A stretch of DNA of 64,000 bases, from NCBI GenBank assembly GCA_964612855.1, contig CAZTDR010000002.1:12082-76081 (forward strand), in the 5' to 3' direction. The first letter of the stretch is position 1. Every line of letters begins with the position of its first letter. The notes under the pieces were generated by a model. That model made no database searches. It saw only the letters and a list, made by a program, of their open reading frames with translations, and was not told where the DNA came from. This stretch comes from DATIJJ01 sp964612855 (GTDB taxonomy: Bacteria; Pseudomonadota; Gammaproteobacteria; DSM-16500). Made by a program: the position numbers and the translations under genes. Below, in pieces: positions 46,101-53,294 of this stretch.

Positions 46101-46694
46101 TTGCGACAAGCGGGTAATCACGTCATTTTTTTAGGTTTATTCAAAACGAAAGACGAAATTTACTGTCAACAGGAAATTGAACAAGCGGCTGACGTCGTCA
46201 TTTGGAATATAGAATCGGGCGAGAAAATAACTTCTTTGCGTCCAGAAGATTATAGCGTGACGGGTGATGGCATTGAGAATTTAGTGCGTTATGGAGCGGG
46301 TCAATTAGATGTACAAAAAACACATCCGGAAATTCCCTTAACTGATGTGGATCGTGTGTATGTGACCATGGACACTTGTTTCTTAAAACAATTGCAAGAA
46401 GCTCGTAAAACTCGATTGAAAGAATTTTTTGTAAAAGATCCCCGTATTCAAGCATCCGTTTATAGCACTATGCAATGCATGTTGAAAGGCGTTTGTGCGC
46501 AATGTTTGCAATGGCAAATTGATCCGGAAACGGGAAAACGCACGAAGGCCGTTTTTGCTTGTTCGTGGCCGGAACAGCCATTGGAAATAGTAGAATTGGA
46601 AAACTTGGATGAACGCCAAGCGCAGAATCGGTTGCAAGAAGTGTTAAGTGGGTTGTGGTTGGATTATCAATTAACTCATGTACAACAAGCATAA
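43185..46694 (+). CDS. Fused GltD/NfnB-like and PyrK/NfnA-like FeS flavoprotein
   Basis: A 1,169-residue oxidoreductase built from units that are usually separate. After an N-terminal region I do not recognise (1-240) come cysteines for two [4Fe-4S] clusters (C245, C248, C256, C283, C315, C323, C326, C330). A GltD-type FAD/NAD(P)H domain follows (IAGMGPAGFTLAHHLL, then IIGGGLTGVDTATE, then VATGTQPNTA). The last third (about 845-1150) is a ferredoxin-reductase domain of the PyrK type, ending in a [2Fe-2S] set C1098, C1104, C1107, C1126. NfnAB and SudAB pair the same parts as two proteins. The exact donor and acceptor are unknown. No ribosome binding site is evident. Confidence 0.8.
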   Translation: MPNPMLNLTGFTFTELFHSNGLYRLDQAYLATLDPILRNRLLAYRDETSTFSPLEISELLLAAAKPLEDFLLKLFDIEDAAAEVSAKTLAHNPVSAFKQFFVLRRAKKNSTKSDTLPSFAELDQWLTTQLQSAPLQTSDRELAIALLGNQYIHEADRFAPEIDKLTHWCTRALTSPEGQAEVMNWVSFKLPERTDYAALVDYVPVLNDTVGRLTGHDSTLRLRDGFKLTDPRMSAREVQDEVNYCIYCHDHDGDFCSKGFPVKKSDPQLGLKKNPLDITLTGCPLEEKISEMHLLKRNGHTLAALAMVMVDNPMCPATGHRICNDCMKACIYQKQDPVNIPQVETRVLTDVLYLPWGVEIYDLLTRWNPLRQKQWVMKPYNSLKVMIAGMGPAGFTLAHHLLLEGFAVVGFDGLKIEPLPEKLIKEPIYRFTDIIESLDERLMAGFGGVAEYGITVRWDKNFLKLIYLSLMRKPYFQVFGSTRFGGTVTVEDAFEMGFDHFVVAVGAGLPKALNIPGSLAPGMRQANDFLMALQLGNAAKLNSLSNLQVRLPAVIIGGGLTGVDTATEVQAYYITQVEKMRVRYEELVRTVGEDFILNQLDSSSREILEEFLAHGKAVHKERERAALQHEKPNFIKLLHQWGGVTIVYRRTMQESPAYVNNHEELQKAFEEGIYYLESLEPAAVDLNQFGLSEALVCYRRVKKNVNDWETTQEEIRLPARSIFVATGTQPNTAYEFEHRGTFNRVGLQYQHYEDNEGELVVAHGVEHCKDPLFGPFTSYHKHEKRVSLVGDTHPVFHGNVVKAIASGMRTYPKILSVLKNRLGQLGDEKEYQFFSEKMQHEFHASVKQIKRRTKNVIELIIQAPLAAKHFHPGQFYRLQNYETFATRVGQITLQMEPLALVAASADRQAGTLTFFVIEKGVSSRLCAFLQPNEPVSLMGPTGIRAKVSQEHETVLIIGNQFSLPLLHAYGSALRQAGNHVIFLGLFKTKDEIYCQQEIEQAADVVIWNIESGEKITSLRPEDYSVTGDGIENLVRYGAGQLDVQKTHPEIPLTDVDRVYVTMDTCFLKQLQEARKTRLKEFFVKDPRIQASVYSTMQCMLKGVCAQCLQWQIDPETGKRTKAVFACSWPEQPLEIVELENLDERQAQNRLQEVLSGLWLDYQLTHVQQA

Positions 46695-46707
46695 ATTTTC
46701 TCTGTAC

Positions 46708-46843
46708 TACTCAGTTTCTTTAATTTTGGCTCGTCTAATTAACTCCTCGCTCCAAACGCGCCATCCATGGCGCTAAGGATTGCATCCTGCAATCCAGTCG
46801 CTCGTCTGTTAATTAGACGAGCCAAAATTAAAGAAACCGAGTA
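46708..46843. mobile_element. Inverted-repeat element (second MITE-like type)
   Basis: A 136-bp element with 36-bp terminal inverted repeats that differ at one position. The left arm starts TACTCAGTTTCTTTAATTTT and the right arm ends with its complement at 46843. The inner 64 bp has no coding capacity but contains shorter palindromes (GCGCCATCCATGGCGC and GGATTGCATCCTGCAATCC). It is unrelated in sequence to the element at 26284. Confidence 0.62.
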
Positions 46844-46875
46844 TAGTTCTTCAGATAATTATCTGAAAGGCTATA
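46842..46875. mobile_element. Collapsed copy of the kbl-tdh MITE-like element
   Basis: A 34-bp palindrome starting TATAGTTCTTCAGATAATTA and ending TCTGAAAGGCTATA. Each half matches the terminal 20 bp of the element at 26284-26465 with one or two changes, so it looks like two ends joined after loss of the interior. It abuts the preceding inverted-repeat element. Confidence 0.6.
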
Positions 46876-46939
46876 GTACGGAGATAAATTTTAGGGTCCC
46901 CCGGTCATGCTTTTTTCCAGGCTAAGAGGACCCCACTAA

Positions 46940-48937
46940 TTAATTATTTCTAGGCATACTATCTCGATGAGTTTCAATTAATGAGCTACTACTCGCTGAG
47001 CTAGCAGAACTTCCTTCTATTACAACGACTGAAACATTATCCGGCAGAGGTGTGACTGTGAATAATGTAGTAGGATTCTGTAAAAGATTTTGATTCGTGT
47101 TAAATAAAGAGGCAACGGTACGCTCAAGATATTGGACATGCGTTTGCAAAGCTTGCTGGGTTTCAGCTGCCTTGTCAAGTTGACTATTAAGATGAGCGAC
47201 TTCATTCACCGCCTCTGCGACAACATTTGATAAGTTGCGAGCTTTTCTTCGAAAATACTGAAGATCTTGTTCCATTTTATTGTATCTTTCATCCTGTTTC
47301 TCGTCGCGACCAACAGATGCGGTCGTGGCAGAGGCTGTAAAACTCGATAAAAGTGTTGCTGTTGTTGTTAATGCAGGACTCATTTCGGGTTGAGTAATGA
47401 AAATGGGTGTTTCAACGTATTCTTTAGTTTCGGGTTGAGCTATCTGATCAACCGATTCCCTTTTAGCTTCACTTGAAAGTGATAAATCTACGGATGCGGG
47501 CTGGAGTTCCTGTGCGGTTTTTGCTTGTTTTGCCCGTAAAAGTGAAATGGATTTATCGAAAATCTCAGCGGCTTTGCCTGGTTGAGTTTTTTTCATTAAA
47601 AAAGCATGATCTAGCGCCGTCATGCCCTGATTATCTTTCATATTAACATCGACTAAACTATCTTCCGACAAAAATAATTTGAGTAAATTTAAACTCCTTA
47701 AGCGCGCAGCAATGTGAAGTAAGGTGCCACCTGTCGAAAATTCAATTTCCGATAATGTTTTAAGAAAAGCGAGATTAACTTCTTTAGAGCGATATTTATT
47801 TTTCATAAATTCCTCCAAAGCAGTCACCAGTAAATTTTTGGCTTGGTTTGCTTTTTCTGAATCGATACCATCATATCCTAGGCTGTCGCACAGGGAAAAA
47901 TAATTAGCACAGGGTTTTACATCCATCATAAAAAAAGGATTGTTTTGTTGTAAACAATGTACCCAATCCTGGAAATATTCAGATGTTATTTTAGATTGTT
48001 TAGCGAAGTGTTTTGCTTTTTCATAATCTTTTTTAAAGAAATGGAAGTTGGCTCTTATGAGAGCTATATAGTGAGTGAAAAATAGGTCAAACTGTATATA
48101 ATCACAGTTAGACTCAGGCAGTTGATCACGTTCGTCTTTGTTAGCGATCATATCCCTTATTTCTCCGAGATAATCCTCGCATTTTTTAGAAAACTTTTCG
48201 GCATCCGCATAGTTTCTATTCATGAAGTGAATATGAGCCATGAAACCATAAAAAATAGCTATGTCGAAATTTTCAAAATTTTGAGACGAATCTTCAAGTT
48301 TTTGCAAAATGCTTGCTAGTTTAGCTGCGACTTCGTTACTATGATTATTCCAAAGAAATACGCCCATCATCTCAAACCAAAATTCATTTTTTAAGGAGTC
48401 TTCTTTAACCTCTCCTTGTATTGCAGCTAAAGAAGAAATTGACTGTATTAGGGGTAATCTACTCGTTTCAAATTCTAGGTGATGCCTATTTTGTAAAAGA
48501 GATACATAAGCTTTGAGCGGGTGCGTACTCATATACTGAGGTTGTTCTTGAAAAATTGCATTGCAGCAATCTTTTGTTTTTTCATATTGCCTCGTTTTTA
48601 AGTAGGCAACTCCTAATAATTCCCAATGAAAGTATGCTTTTTCTTTTTCATCTTCTAATAATTTGATTGCTTCGGAATATTGACCCAGCATAACCAACAC
48701 TTTACCACGCAAAAAAAGTACTTCCGGATAAAATGCTTTTTCTTCTGCATTGCCCTTTTTGCGTAGCCATTGCAACACGTTTTGGGAAAGAATATTGGCT
48801 TTCTTACCGACTAATATATTAGGTGGGCTTTCCAGAAGAAAATGACTGATATATTGCTTAATTTGGGTAATTCCTTTTTGTATATCCTTCCTCTTTTCAT
48901 TTTTTTGTAATAAGTTTATTTCGCGTGGTGCCGCCAT
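46940..48937 (-). CDS. TPR-ankyrin-coiled-coil protein (candidate secreted effector)
   Basis: A 665-residue protein without signal peptide or membrane helix. Residues 65-330 hold TPR-like helix pairs (VLFLRGKVLVMLGQYSEAIKLL, HWELLGVAYLKTRQYEKT, NYADAEKFSKKC, DYEKAKHFAKQS). Residues 401-446 form an ankyrin unit and a half (GGTLLHIAARLRSLNLLKLF, DNQGMTALDHAFL). A Ser/Thr/Pro-rich linker follows, then a coiled coil at about 546-612 and a Ser-rich tail (EGSSASSASSSS). Such eukaryote-like mixtures are typical of Dot/Icm effectors in Legionella and Coxiella, but no secretion system lies nearby. The ribosome binding site is GAGGAG. Confidence 0.75.
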   Translation of the reverse strand: MAAPREINLLQKNEKRKDIQKGITQIKQYISHFLLESPPNILVGKKANILSQNVLQWLRKKGNAEEKAFYPEVLFLRGKVLVMLGQYSEAIKLLEDEKEKAYFHWELLGVAYLKTRQYEKTKDCCNAIFQEQPQYMSTHPLKAYVSLLQNRHHLEFETSRLPLIQSISSLAAIQGEVKEDSLKNEFWFEMMGVFLWNNHSNEVAAKLASILQKLEDSSQNFENFDIAIFYGFMAHIHFMNRNYADAEKFSKKCEDYLGEIRDMIANKDERDQLPESNCDYIQFDLFFTHYIALIRANFHFFKKDYEKAKHFAKQSKITSEYFQDWVHCLQQNNPFFMMDVKPCANYFSLCDSLGYDGIDSEKANQAKNLLVTALEEFMKNKYRSKEVNLAFLKTLSEIEFSTGGTLLHIAARLRSLNLLKLFLSEDSLVDVNMKDNQGMTALDHAFLMKKTQPGKAAEIFDKSISLLRAKQAKTAQELQPASVDLSLSSEAKRESVDQIAQPETKEYVETPIFITQPEMSPALTTTATLLSSFTASATTASVGRDEKQDERYNKMEQDLQYFRRKARNLSNVVAEAVNEVAHLNSQLDKAAETQQALQTHVQYLERTVASLFNTNQNLLQNPTTLFTVTPLPDNVSVVVIEGSSASSASSSSLIETHRDSMPRNN

Positions 48938-48986
48938 ATTTTTACTCCTCGGTTGCTTTAAAGCTGATCTTATAAATTTGGGAGAA

Positions 48987-49019
48987 ATTATAGCGGAAAT
49001 AGCTTAATTTTTGCTTAAG
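48987..49019 (-). promoter_or_regulatory. Promoter with PmrA-like direct repeat upstream of the ankyrin gene
   Basis: On the coding (minus) strand CTTAAG-N5-ATTAAG is followed after exactly 10 bp by TATAAT (48992-48987). On the opposite strand the repeat reads CTTAAT-N5-CTTAAG, a full match to the enterobacterial PmrA box YTTAAK-N5-YTTAAK. The start codon is 49 bp further on. Confidence 0.5.
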
Positions 49020-49068
49020 AACGCGACCAAAATTTGTTTTGAGGTGGGGCCAGGCACATCAATAAAAT

Positions 49069-49176
49069 GTAGGGTGGATTAGATGCGTTTTTTGCATCGT
49101 AATCCACCCTATCAAAATAAATAGCTTTCTATATTTGGTGGATTACGATGCAAAAAACGCATCTAATCCACCCTAC
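49069..49176. repeat. REP-like family A, inverted pair
   Basis: 49069-49108 and 49137-49176, both with the GATGC/GCATC core and almost identical to the consensus, facing each other around an AT-rich spacer of 28 bp. The gap also contains the promoter of the ankyrin gene. Confidence 0.9.
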
Positions 49177-49185
49177 GTTTATGTT

Positions 49186-49851
49186 TTAATATCTTTTTCT
49201 TGCTAATGTTAAGCCATCGCCTATGGGCAGCATGCTCATCGTGACACGCTGGTCGTTTGCGACTTCATCGTTCACTTTGCGAATCATTAAGGTATTGTCA
49301 TCATTGACAGTCGAGTCTGCCACATCTCCATTCCACAAGACATTATCGATCGCAATGACCCCGCCCGGTCGAAGAAGGGTTAAGGCGAGTTCGTAATAGT
49401 TGAGATAATTCATTTTATCGGCATCGATAAAAGCAAAATCAAAGGTGCCAGCCTCACCCGCAGCGATTAAAACCTGTAATGTATCCATAGCAGGTGCTAA
49501 GCGTAAATCAATTTTATGTGCCACGCCTGCCATTTCCCAAAAGCGCTTGGCGATTGTGGTCCATTCTGCATTTTTATCACAGGCAATCACCCTGCCCTGT
49601 TCAGGCAGCGCTTCCGCCACACATAAGGCGCTATAACCTGTAAAAACACCGATATCTAAGGTTTTTTGAGCACCCATCAATTCCACCAGTAAGGCCATAA
49701 ACTGTCCTTGTTCAGGGGATATTTGCATTTGTCCCATGCTCATGGTATGGGTTTGTTCGCGTAATTTTTGCAATACGGCTGTATCGCGAAAAGCATGTTG
49801 TTGATAATAAGCATATAAAGCCGGTGTGAGATTTAAAGTATGAGCTGACAT
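49186..49851 (-). CDS. SAM-dependent O-methyltransferase (CCoAOMT-like)
   Basis: A 221-residue class I methyltransferase of the caffeoyl-CoA/catechol O-methyltransferase type. SAM motif I is TLDIGVFTGYSAL, the acidic CDKNAEW follows, FIDADKMNYLNYYE supplies the metal ligand, and IAIDNVLWNGDV is the usual substrate-side motif. The substrate is unknown. It is divergent from lemA. Confidence 0.88.
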   Translation of the reverse strand: MSAHTLNLTPALYAYYQQHAFRDTAVLQKLREQTHTMSMGQMQISPEQGQFMALLVELMGAQKTLDIGVFTGYSALCVAEALPEQGRVIACDKNAEWTTIAKRFWEMAGVAHKIDLRLAPAMDTLQVLIAAGEAGTFDFAFIDADKMNYLNYYELALTLLRPGGVIAIDNVLWNGDVADSTVNDDNTLMIRKVNDEVANDQRVTMSMLPIGDGLTLARKRY

Positions 49852-49874
49852 TTTTTTATTCCCCGATATATAAT
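49845..49874 (+). promoter_or_regulatory. Promoter of lemA
   Basis: CTGACA at 49845-49850, an 18-bp spacer, and TATAAT at 49869-49874, 29 bp before the lemA ATG. The -35 overlaps the first codons of the divergent methyltransferase gene. Confidence 0.62.
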
Positions 49875-49902
49875 GTCTTCAATTATAAAGGAGTTAACTC
49901 AT

Positions 49903-50481
49903 ATGAGCACAGGCATTATTATTTTTATTGTATTACTCGTTATCGCGGCTTTCATTGTCTTCAGCTACAATCGATTGATCGCTCTTATTGAGGCCGTCCG
50001 CAATAATCAAAAACAAATTGATATTCAATTAGACCGTCGTTTTAAGGTATTTGAATCCTTGATTAATGTCGTTAAAAAATACATGGATTATGAACAAACC
50101 ACGCTAAAAGATGTGGTGACATTACGTGCACAAGCGCAACAAGCTAAAGCCAGTGGTGATGAAAAAACACGCATTGAGGCAGAAAATAAAATTTCCTCCA
50201 TTGCATCCAATCTCAATGTTGTTTTTGAACAATACCCGGATCTTAAAGCCAATCAAAATTGCCTCCAGTTACAAGAAGAAATTGTCAGCACAGAAAATAA
50301 GTTAGCTTATGCAAAACAATCTTATAATGACAGCATCGAAAATTATAATGCGACAAAAAAGTCGTTTTTCTCTTCAATGATTGTGGCGTTATTTAAGAGC
50401 AAATTAGATTTTGATTTTCCGTATTGGCAGTTAAGTGAAGGAAAAGTGGCAGAGCAAGAAGCTTATACTGTTAAATTATAA
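49903..50481 (+). CDS. lemA: LemA family protein
   Basis: A 192-residue membrane-anchored protein. One N-terminal helix (GIIIFIVLLVIAAFIVFSYN) is followed by the helical-bundle LemA domain (RLIALIEAVRNNQKQIDIQL, YPDLKANQN, NYNATKKSF). LemA proteins often neighbour HtpX, as here, but their role is not settled. The ATG at 49903 has an AAAGGAG site; an upstream in-frame ATG at 49873 lies in the promoter and is rejected. Confidence 0.92.
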   Translation: MSTGIIIFIVLLVIAAFIVFSYNRLIALIEAVRNNQKQIDIQLDRRFKVFESLINVVKKYMDYEQTTLKDVVTLRAQAQQAKASGDEKTRIEAENKISSIASNLNVVFEQYPDLKANQNCLQLQEEIVSTENKLAYAKQSYNDSIENYNATKKSFFSSMIVALFKSKLDFDFPYWQLSEGKVAEQEAYTVKL

Positions 50482-50488
50482 AAATTAC

Positions 50489-50519
50489 CGGGTGGCTTAT
50501 TTGCACCGTAATCCACCCC
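50489..50519. repeat. REP-like family A, decayed copy
   Basis: GGGTGGCTTATTTGCACCG and TAATCCACCCC, a degenerate hairpin between lemA and htpX. It adds false upstream codons to the htpX frame. Confidence 0.55.
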
Positions 50520-50554
50520 GTTCCTGCCAGCAATCATTAAAAATCGAGAAAATC

Positions 50555-51604
50555 ATGCCCGAAGCCACGCAAAATCTTGCTAAAACCACAGATTGGCGCG
50601 CCGCCATTCGCTCTAATAATCGCAAAACTTTTTTTGTGATTGGATTATTTATTTTAATTTATTTTTCCCTTGGTTTATTAATTGATTTATTTATTTACGC
50701 TGAACGTTTTCCACAAGCATCGTTTGCGGAAATTTTTCAAGCCTTAATCACGTTTCAAATTTTTCCGCTGGTTACGTTAATTATGTTAGGTGTGGCGGGC
50801 ATTTCCCTATTCATTACCCTCGCTTTTCACGATAAGCTGATGTTGATGGGAACGGAATACCGTGAAATTACCCCGGATACCGCACTAAATACGATGGAAC
50901 AACAATTGTATAATACGGTCGAAGAAATGAAAATTGCCGCCGGTTTAGGTTTTATGCCGCGCGTTTATCTAATTGAAGCCGATTATATGAATGCGTTTGC
51001 TAGTGGCTTTAGCGAAAAATCGGCCATGGTTGCCATTACCCGCGGCTTACTGCAAAAACTGAACCGTGCCGAGTTACAAGCGGTCATGGCGCATGAGCTA
51101 AGCCACATTCGTCATCTCGATATTAAGTTAACTTTGATGGCATCATTATTGGCTAACTTAATGGTGATGGTATTGGACATGTTTTTTTATAATGCGATTT
51201 TTTCCCGGCGTCGTTCAGAAGAAGGCCGTTCTGGAAATGCATTACTGATGATTATCATGGTATTGCGTTATATTTTACCCGTGATTAATATTTTATTATT
51301 GCTTTATCTTAGCCGCACACGCGAATATATGGCTGATGCAGGTTGTGTGGAACTCACACGAGACAATCAGCCCCTTGCTTCCGCCTTAATTAAGATTAAT
51401 AACGATCATCAAGAAAATCAGGCAACTTACAGCGCAGCTTATCAACAAACACCCCATGAAAATGTGCGCCGAGAAGCTTATTTATTTGACCCTACTCAAG
51501 CGGGCATTGAACACTCAGGTTCGTTATTTGATATGTTTTCTACTCATCCTAATTTAAAAGATAGACTGGCAGCTTTAGGTTTTAAATATGACGACAAGTC
51601 CTAA
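50555..51604 (+). CDS. htpX: HtpX-like M48 membrane metalloprotease
   Basis: Zinc protease for inner-membrane protein quality control. From the ATG at 50555 it has 349 residues with the HExxH site H180-E181-H184 in MAHELSHIRHLD and the third ligand in SRTREYMADAG. Membrane helices lie at about 25-50, 65-90, 190-212 and 225-250. It is longer than E. coli HtpX (293), with extra residues at the N-terminus and near the C-terminus. Its 3' end overlaps hemH by 17 bp. Confidence 0.88.
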   Translation: MPEATQNLAKTTDWRAAIRSNNRKTFFVIGLFILIYFSLGLLIDLFIYAERFPQASFAEIFQALITFQIFPLVTLIMLGVAGISLFITLAFHDKLMLMGTEYREITPDTALNTMEQQLYNTVEEMKIAAGLGFMPRVYLIEADYMNAFASGFSEKSAMVAITRGLLQKLNRAELQAVMAHELSHIRHLDIKLTLMASLLANLMVMVLDMFFYNAIFSRRRSEEGRSGNALLMIIMVLRYILPVINILLLLYLSRTREYMADAGCVELTRDNQPLASALIKINNDHQENQATYSAAYQQTPHENVRREAYLFDPTQAGIEHSGSLFDMFSTHPNLKDRLAALGFKYDDKS

Positions 51605-52550
51605 AATCGGCATTCTTTTGACGAATGTGGGTACACCCGATCAACCGACTCCTACTGCTGTGCGTCGATATCTGAAAGAGTTTTTGTCGGATCGACGAGT
51701 GGTCGAAATACCGCGGTTTCTGTGGCTCCCGATTTTATATGGCTGGATTTTGCCTTATCGTAGTAAAAAATCTGCGAAACTTTATCAAAAAATTTGGACG
51801 GAATCAGGCTCGCCTTTATTGTATCATTCGCAGCAATTAGCGACGGCTTTACAAGCTAAATTACAGATGCCTGTTGCCTTGGGCATGCATTACGGTAATC
51901 CATCAATTGCAACAGCGCTGGCAGCCTTAAAAGAACAAGAAGTACAAAAAATTTTAGTATTGCCGCTATATCCGCAATATTCGGCAGCCACTACGGCGAG
52001 TACGTTTGATAGTGTTGCGCGCACCTTAAAAAATTGGCGCGTTATTCCTGAGATCCATTTTTTACCGGATTATGCAGAGGACCCTCTTTATATTAAAGCG
52101 CTTGCACAATCGATTCGTTCCGCTCAATTGCAGCATAAACCTCAGCAACTTATTTTTTCTTTTCATGGCATTCCTAAACGCTTTATATTGGCAGGTGACC
52201 CATATGAAAAACGTTGTCGCACTACGGTCGCCTTGCTTGCGGAAGAACTGTCTTTAAAAAATACTGAATATCAACTTACTTTTCAGTCACGCTTAGGACG
52301 GGCTGAATGGTTGCAACCCTATACAAATGTTACGTTGGAAACATTACCCAAAGAACACATTACAGACATTCAAGTGGCTTGTCCGGGTTTTGCAGTGGAT
52401 TGTTTGGAGACATTGGAAGAAATTGCGATACAAGGGAAAGAGCAATTTTTAGAGAATGGGGGTAAAAAGTTTGAGTATATCTCGGCGTTGAATGCGAGCA
52501 CGGAGCATGTGGATGTGTTGGTGGGATTGATAATGAGGCAATTATCGTAG
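51588..52550 (+). CDS. hemH: Ferrochelatase
   Basis: Inserts iron into protoporphyrin IX, the last step of haem synthesis. The 320-residue protein shows GILLTNVGTPDQP, the catalytic H193 in FSFHGIPKR, and E274 in CLETLEEI, with ACPGFAVDCLETLEEI as the family signature. The length equals E. coli HemH. It overlaps htpX and complements hemF elsewhere in the window. Confidence 0.94.
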   Translation: MTTSPKIGILLTNVGTPDQPTPTAVRRYLKEFLSDRRVVEIPRFLWLPILYGWILPYRSKKSAKLYQKIWTESGSPLLYHSQQLATALQAKLQMPVALGMHYGNPSIATALAALKEQEVQKILVLPLYPQYSAATTASTFDSVARTLKNWRVIPEIHFLPDYAEDPLYIKALAQSIRSAQLQHKPQQLIFSFHGIPKRFILAGDPYEKRCRTTVALLAEELSLKNTEYQLTFQSRLGRAEWLQPYTNVTLETLPKEHITDIQVACPGFAVDCLETLEEIAIQGKEQFLENGGKKFEYISALNASTEHVDVLVGLIMRQLS

Positions 52551-52604
52551 GTTGGTGGGCGCGGCATTTTATCTCGTGCTCACGCTCTAAAGCCACCACT
52601 CGTG

Positions 52605-52633
52605 ATGACAGAAAGTAAGTTAAGTGCTATGAT
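52605..52633 (+). promoter_or_regulatory. Promoter of the PagL-like gene
   Basis: ATGACA at 52605-52610, a 17-bp spacer ending in TGC, then TATGAT at 52628-52633, 29 bp before the ATG. The spacer contributes an extended -10. Confidence 0.65.
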
Positions 52634-52662
52634 TTTTCAACTTTTGTGTTAAGGAAAACACA

Positions 52663-53211
52663 ATGCGCACTGGTTTTAGAATCATAGCCGGATGGCTTTG
52701 CCTCTCAAACGCTTTATTTGCTTCCTCTCCGTATATTGGTGGATCGCTTTCCATTCCGCTATTGAGTAAAGACCCACAAAATTTACATGGTTACCGAGCG
52801 GCTATTTGGTATCAACCGGAATCACTCCTCTTCACACCCAATCTTCATCTTTATTTTGATGCATCGTTTGGACATTGGTGGGTCACTAAGCACAGTAGTC
52901 GCTATAACCAAAGCTTAAGTATTTATGCAGTGGCTCCTATATTACGCTATTATTTTTTGCAACAGCCTACTTTTGCGCCTTTTATTAATCTCAGTATTGG
53001 CTTATCTTACCTGACCCGCACACACCTCGACGGTCAAAACCTCGGAATGCACTTTGCATTTCAAGATCAATTGGGTGTCGGTGCCAGTTTTGGCTCTAAA
53101 CGGCAGTTTTCTTTAAGCTTGAGTGCGCTGCATTATTCGAATGCATCATTATGCAGCAAAAATAATGGCATAACAGTCCCGCTCATGCTTAACGGAGAAT
53201 ATGGCTTTTAA
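52663..53211 (+). CDS. PagL-like outer-membrane lipid A deacylase homologue
   Basis: A 182-residue beta-barrel protein with a signal peptide ending ALFASS. Alternating hydrophobic strands fill the sequence, and the C-terminal part has HYSNAS at 157-162, matching the catalytic His-x-Ser-Asn motif of PagL (H126 and S128 in Pseudomonas). The third catalytic residue of PagL (Glu140) aligns with Thr171, so activity is uncertain. The protein ends in Phe, as outer-membrane barrels do. It has its own promoter and a TAAGGAA site. Confidence 0.68.
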   Translation: MRTGFRIIAGWLCLSNALFASSPYIGGSLSIPLLSKDPQNLHGYRAAIWYQPESLLFTPNLHLYFDASFGHWWVTKHSSRYNQSLSIYAVAPILRYYFLQQPTFAPFINLSIGLSYLTRTHLDGQNLGMHFAFQDQLGVGASFGSKRQFSLSLSALHYSNASLCSKNNGITVPLMLNGEYGF

Positions 53212-53214
53212 AAA

Positions 53215-53254
53215 GGTGGATTAAGACGCAAAAAACGCGTTTAATTCACACTAC
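53215..53254. repeat. REP-like family A, decayed copy
   Basis: GGTGGATTAAGACGC and GCGTTTAATTCACACTAC; stem with several mismatches, between the PagL-like gene and mrdA. Confidence 0.65.
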
Positions 53255-53294
53255 AAAACGTTATAAGCAAGTAAAACAAAAGATATGAGATACC

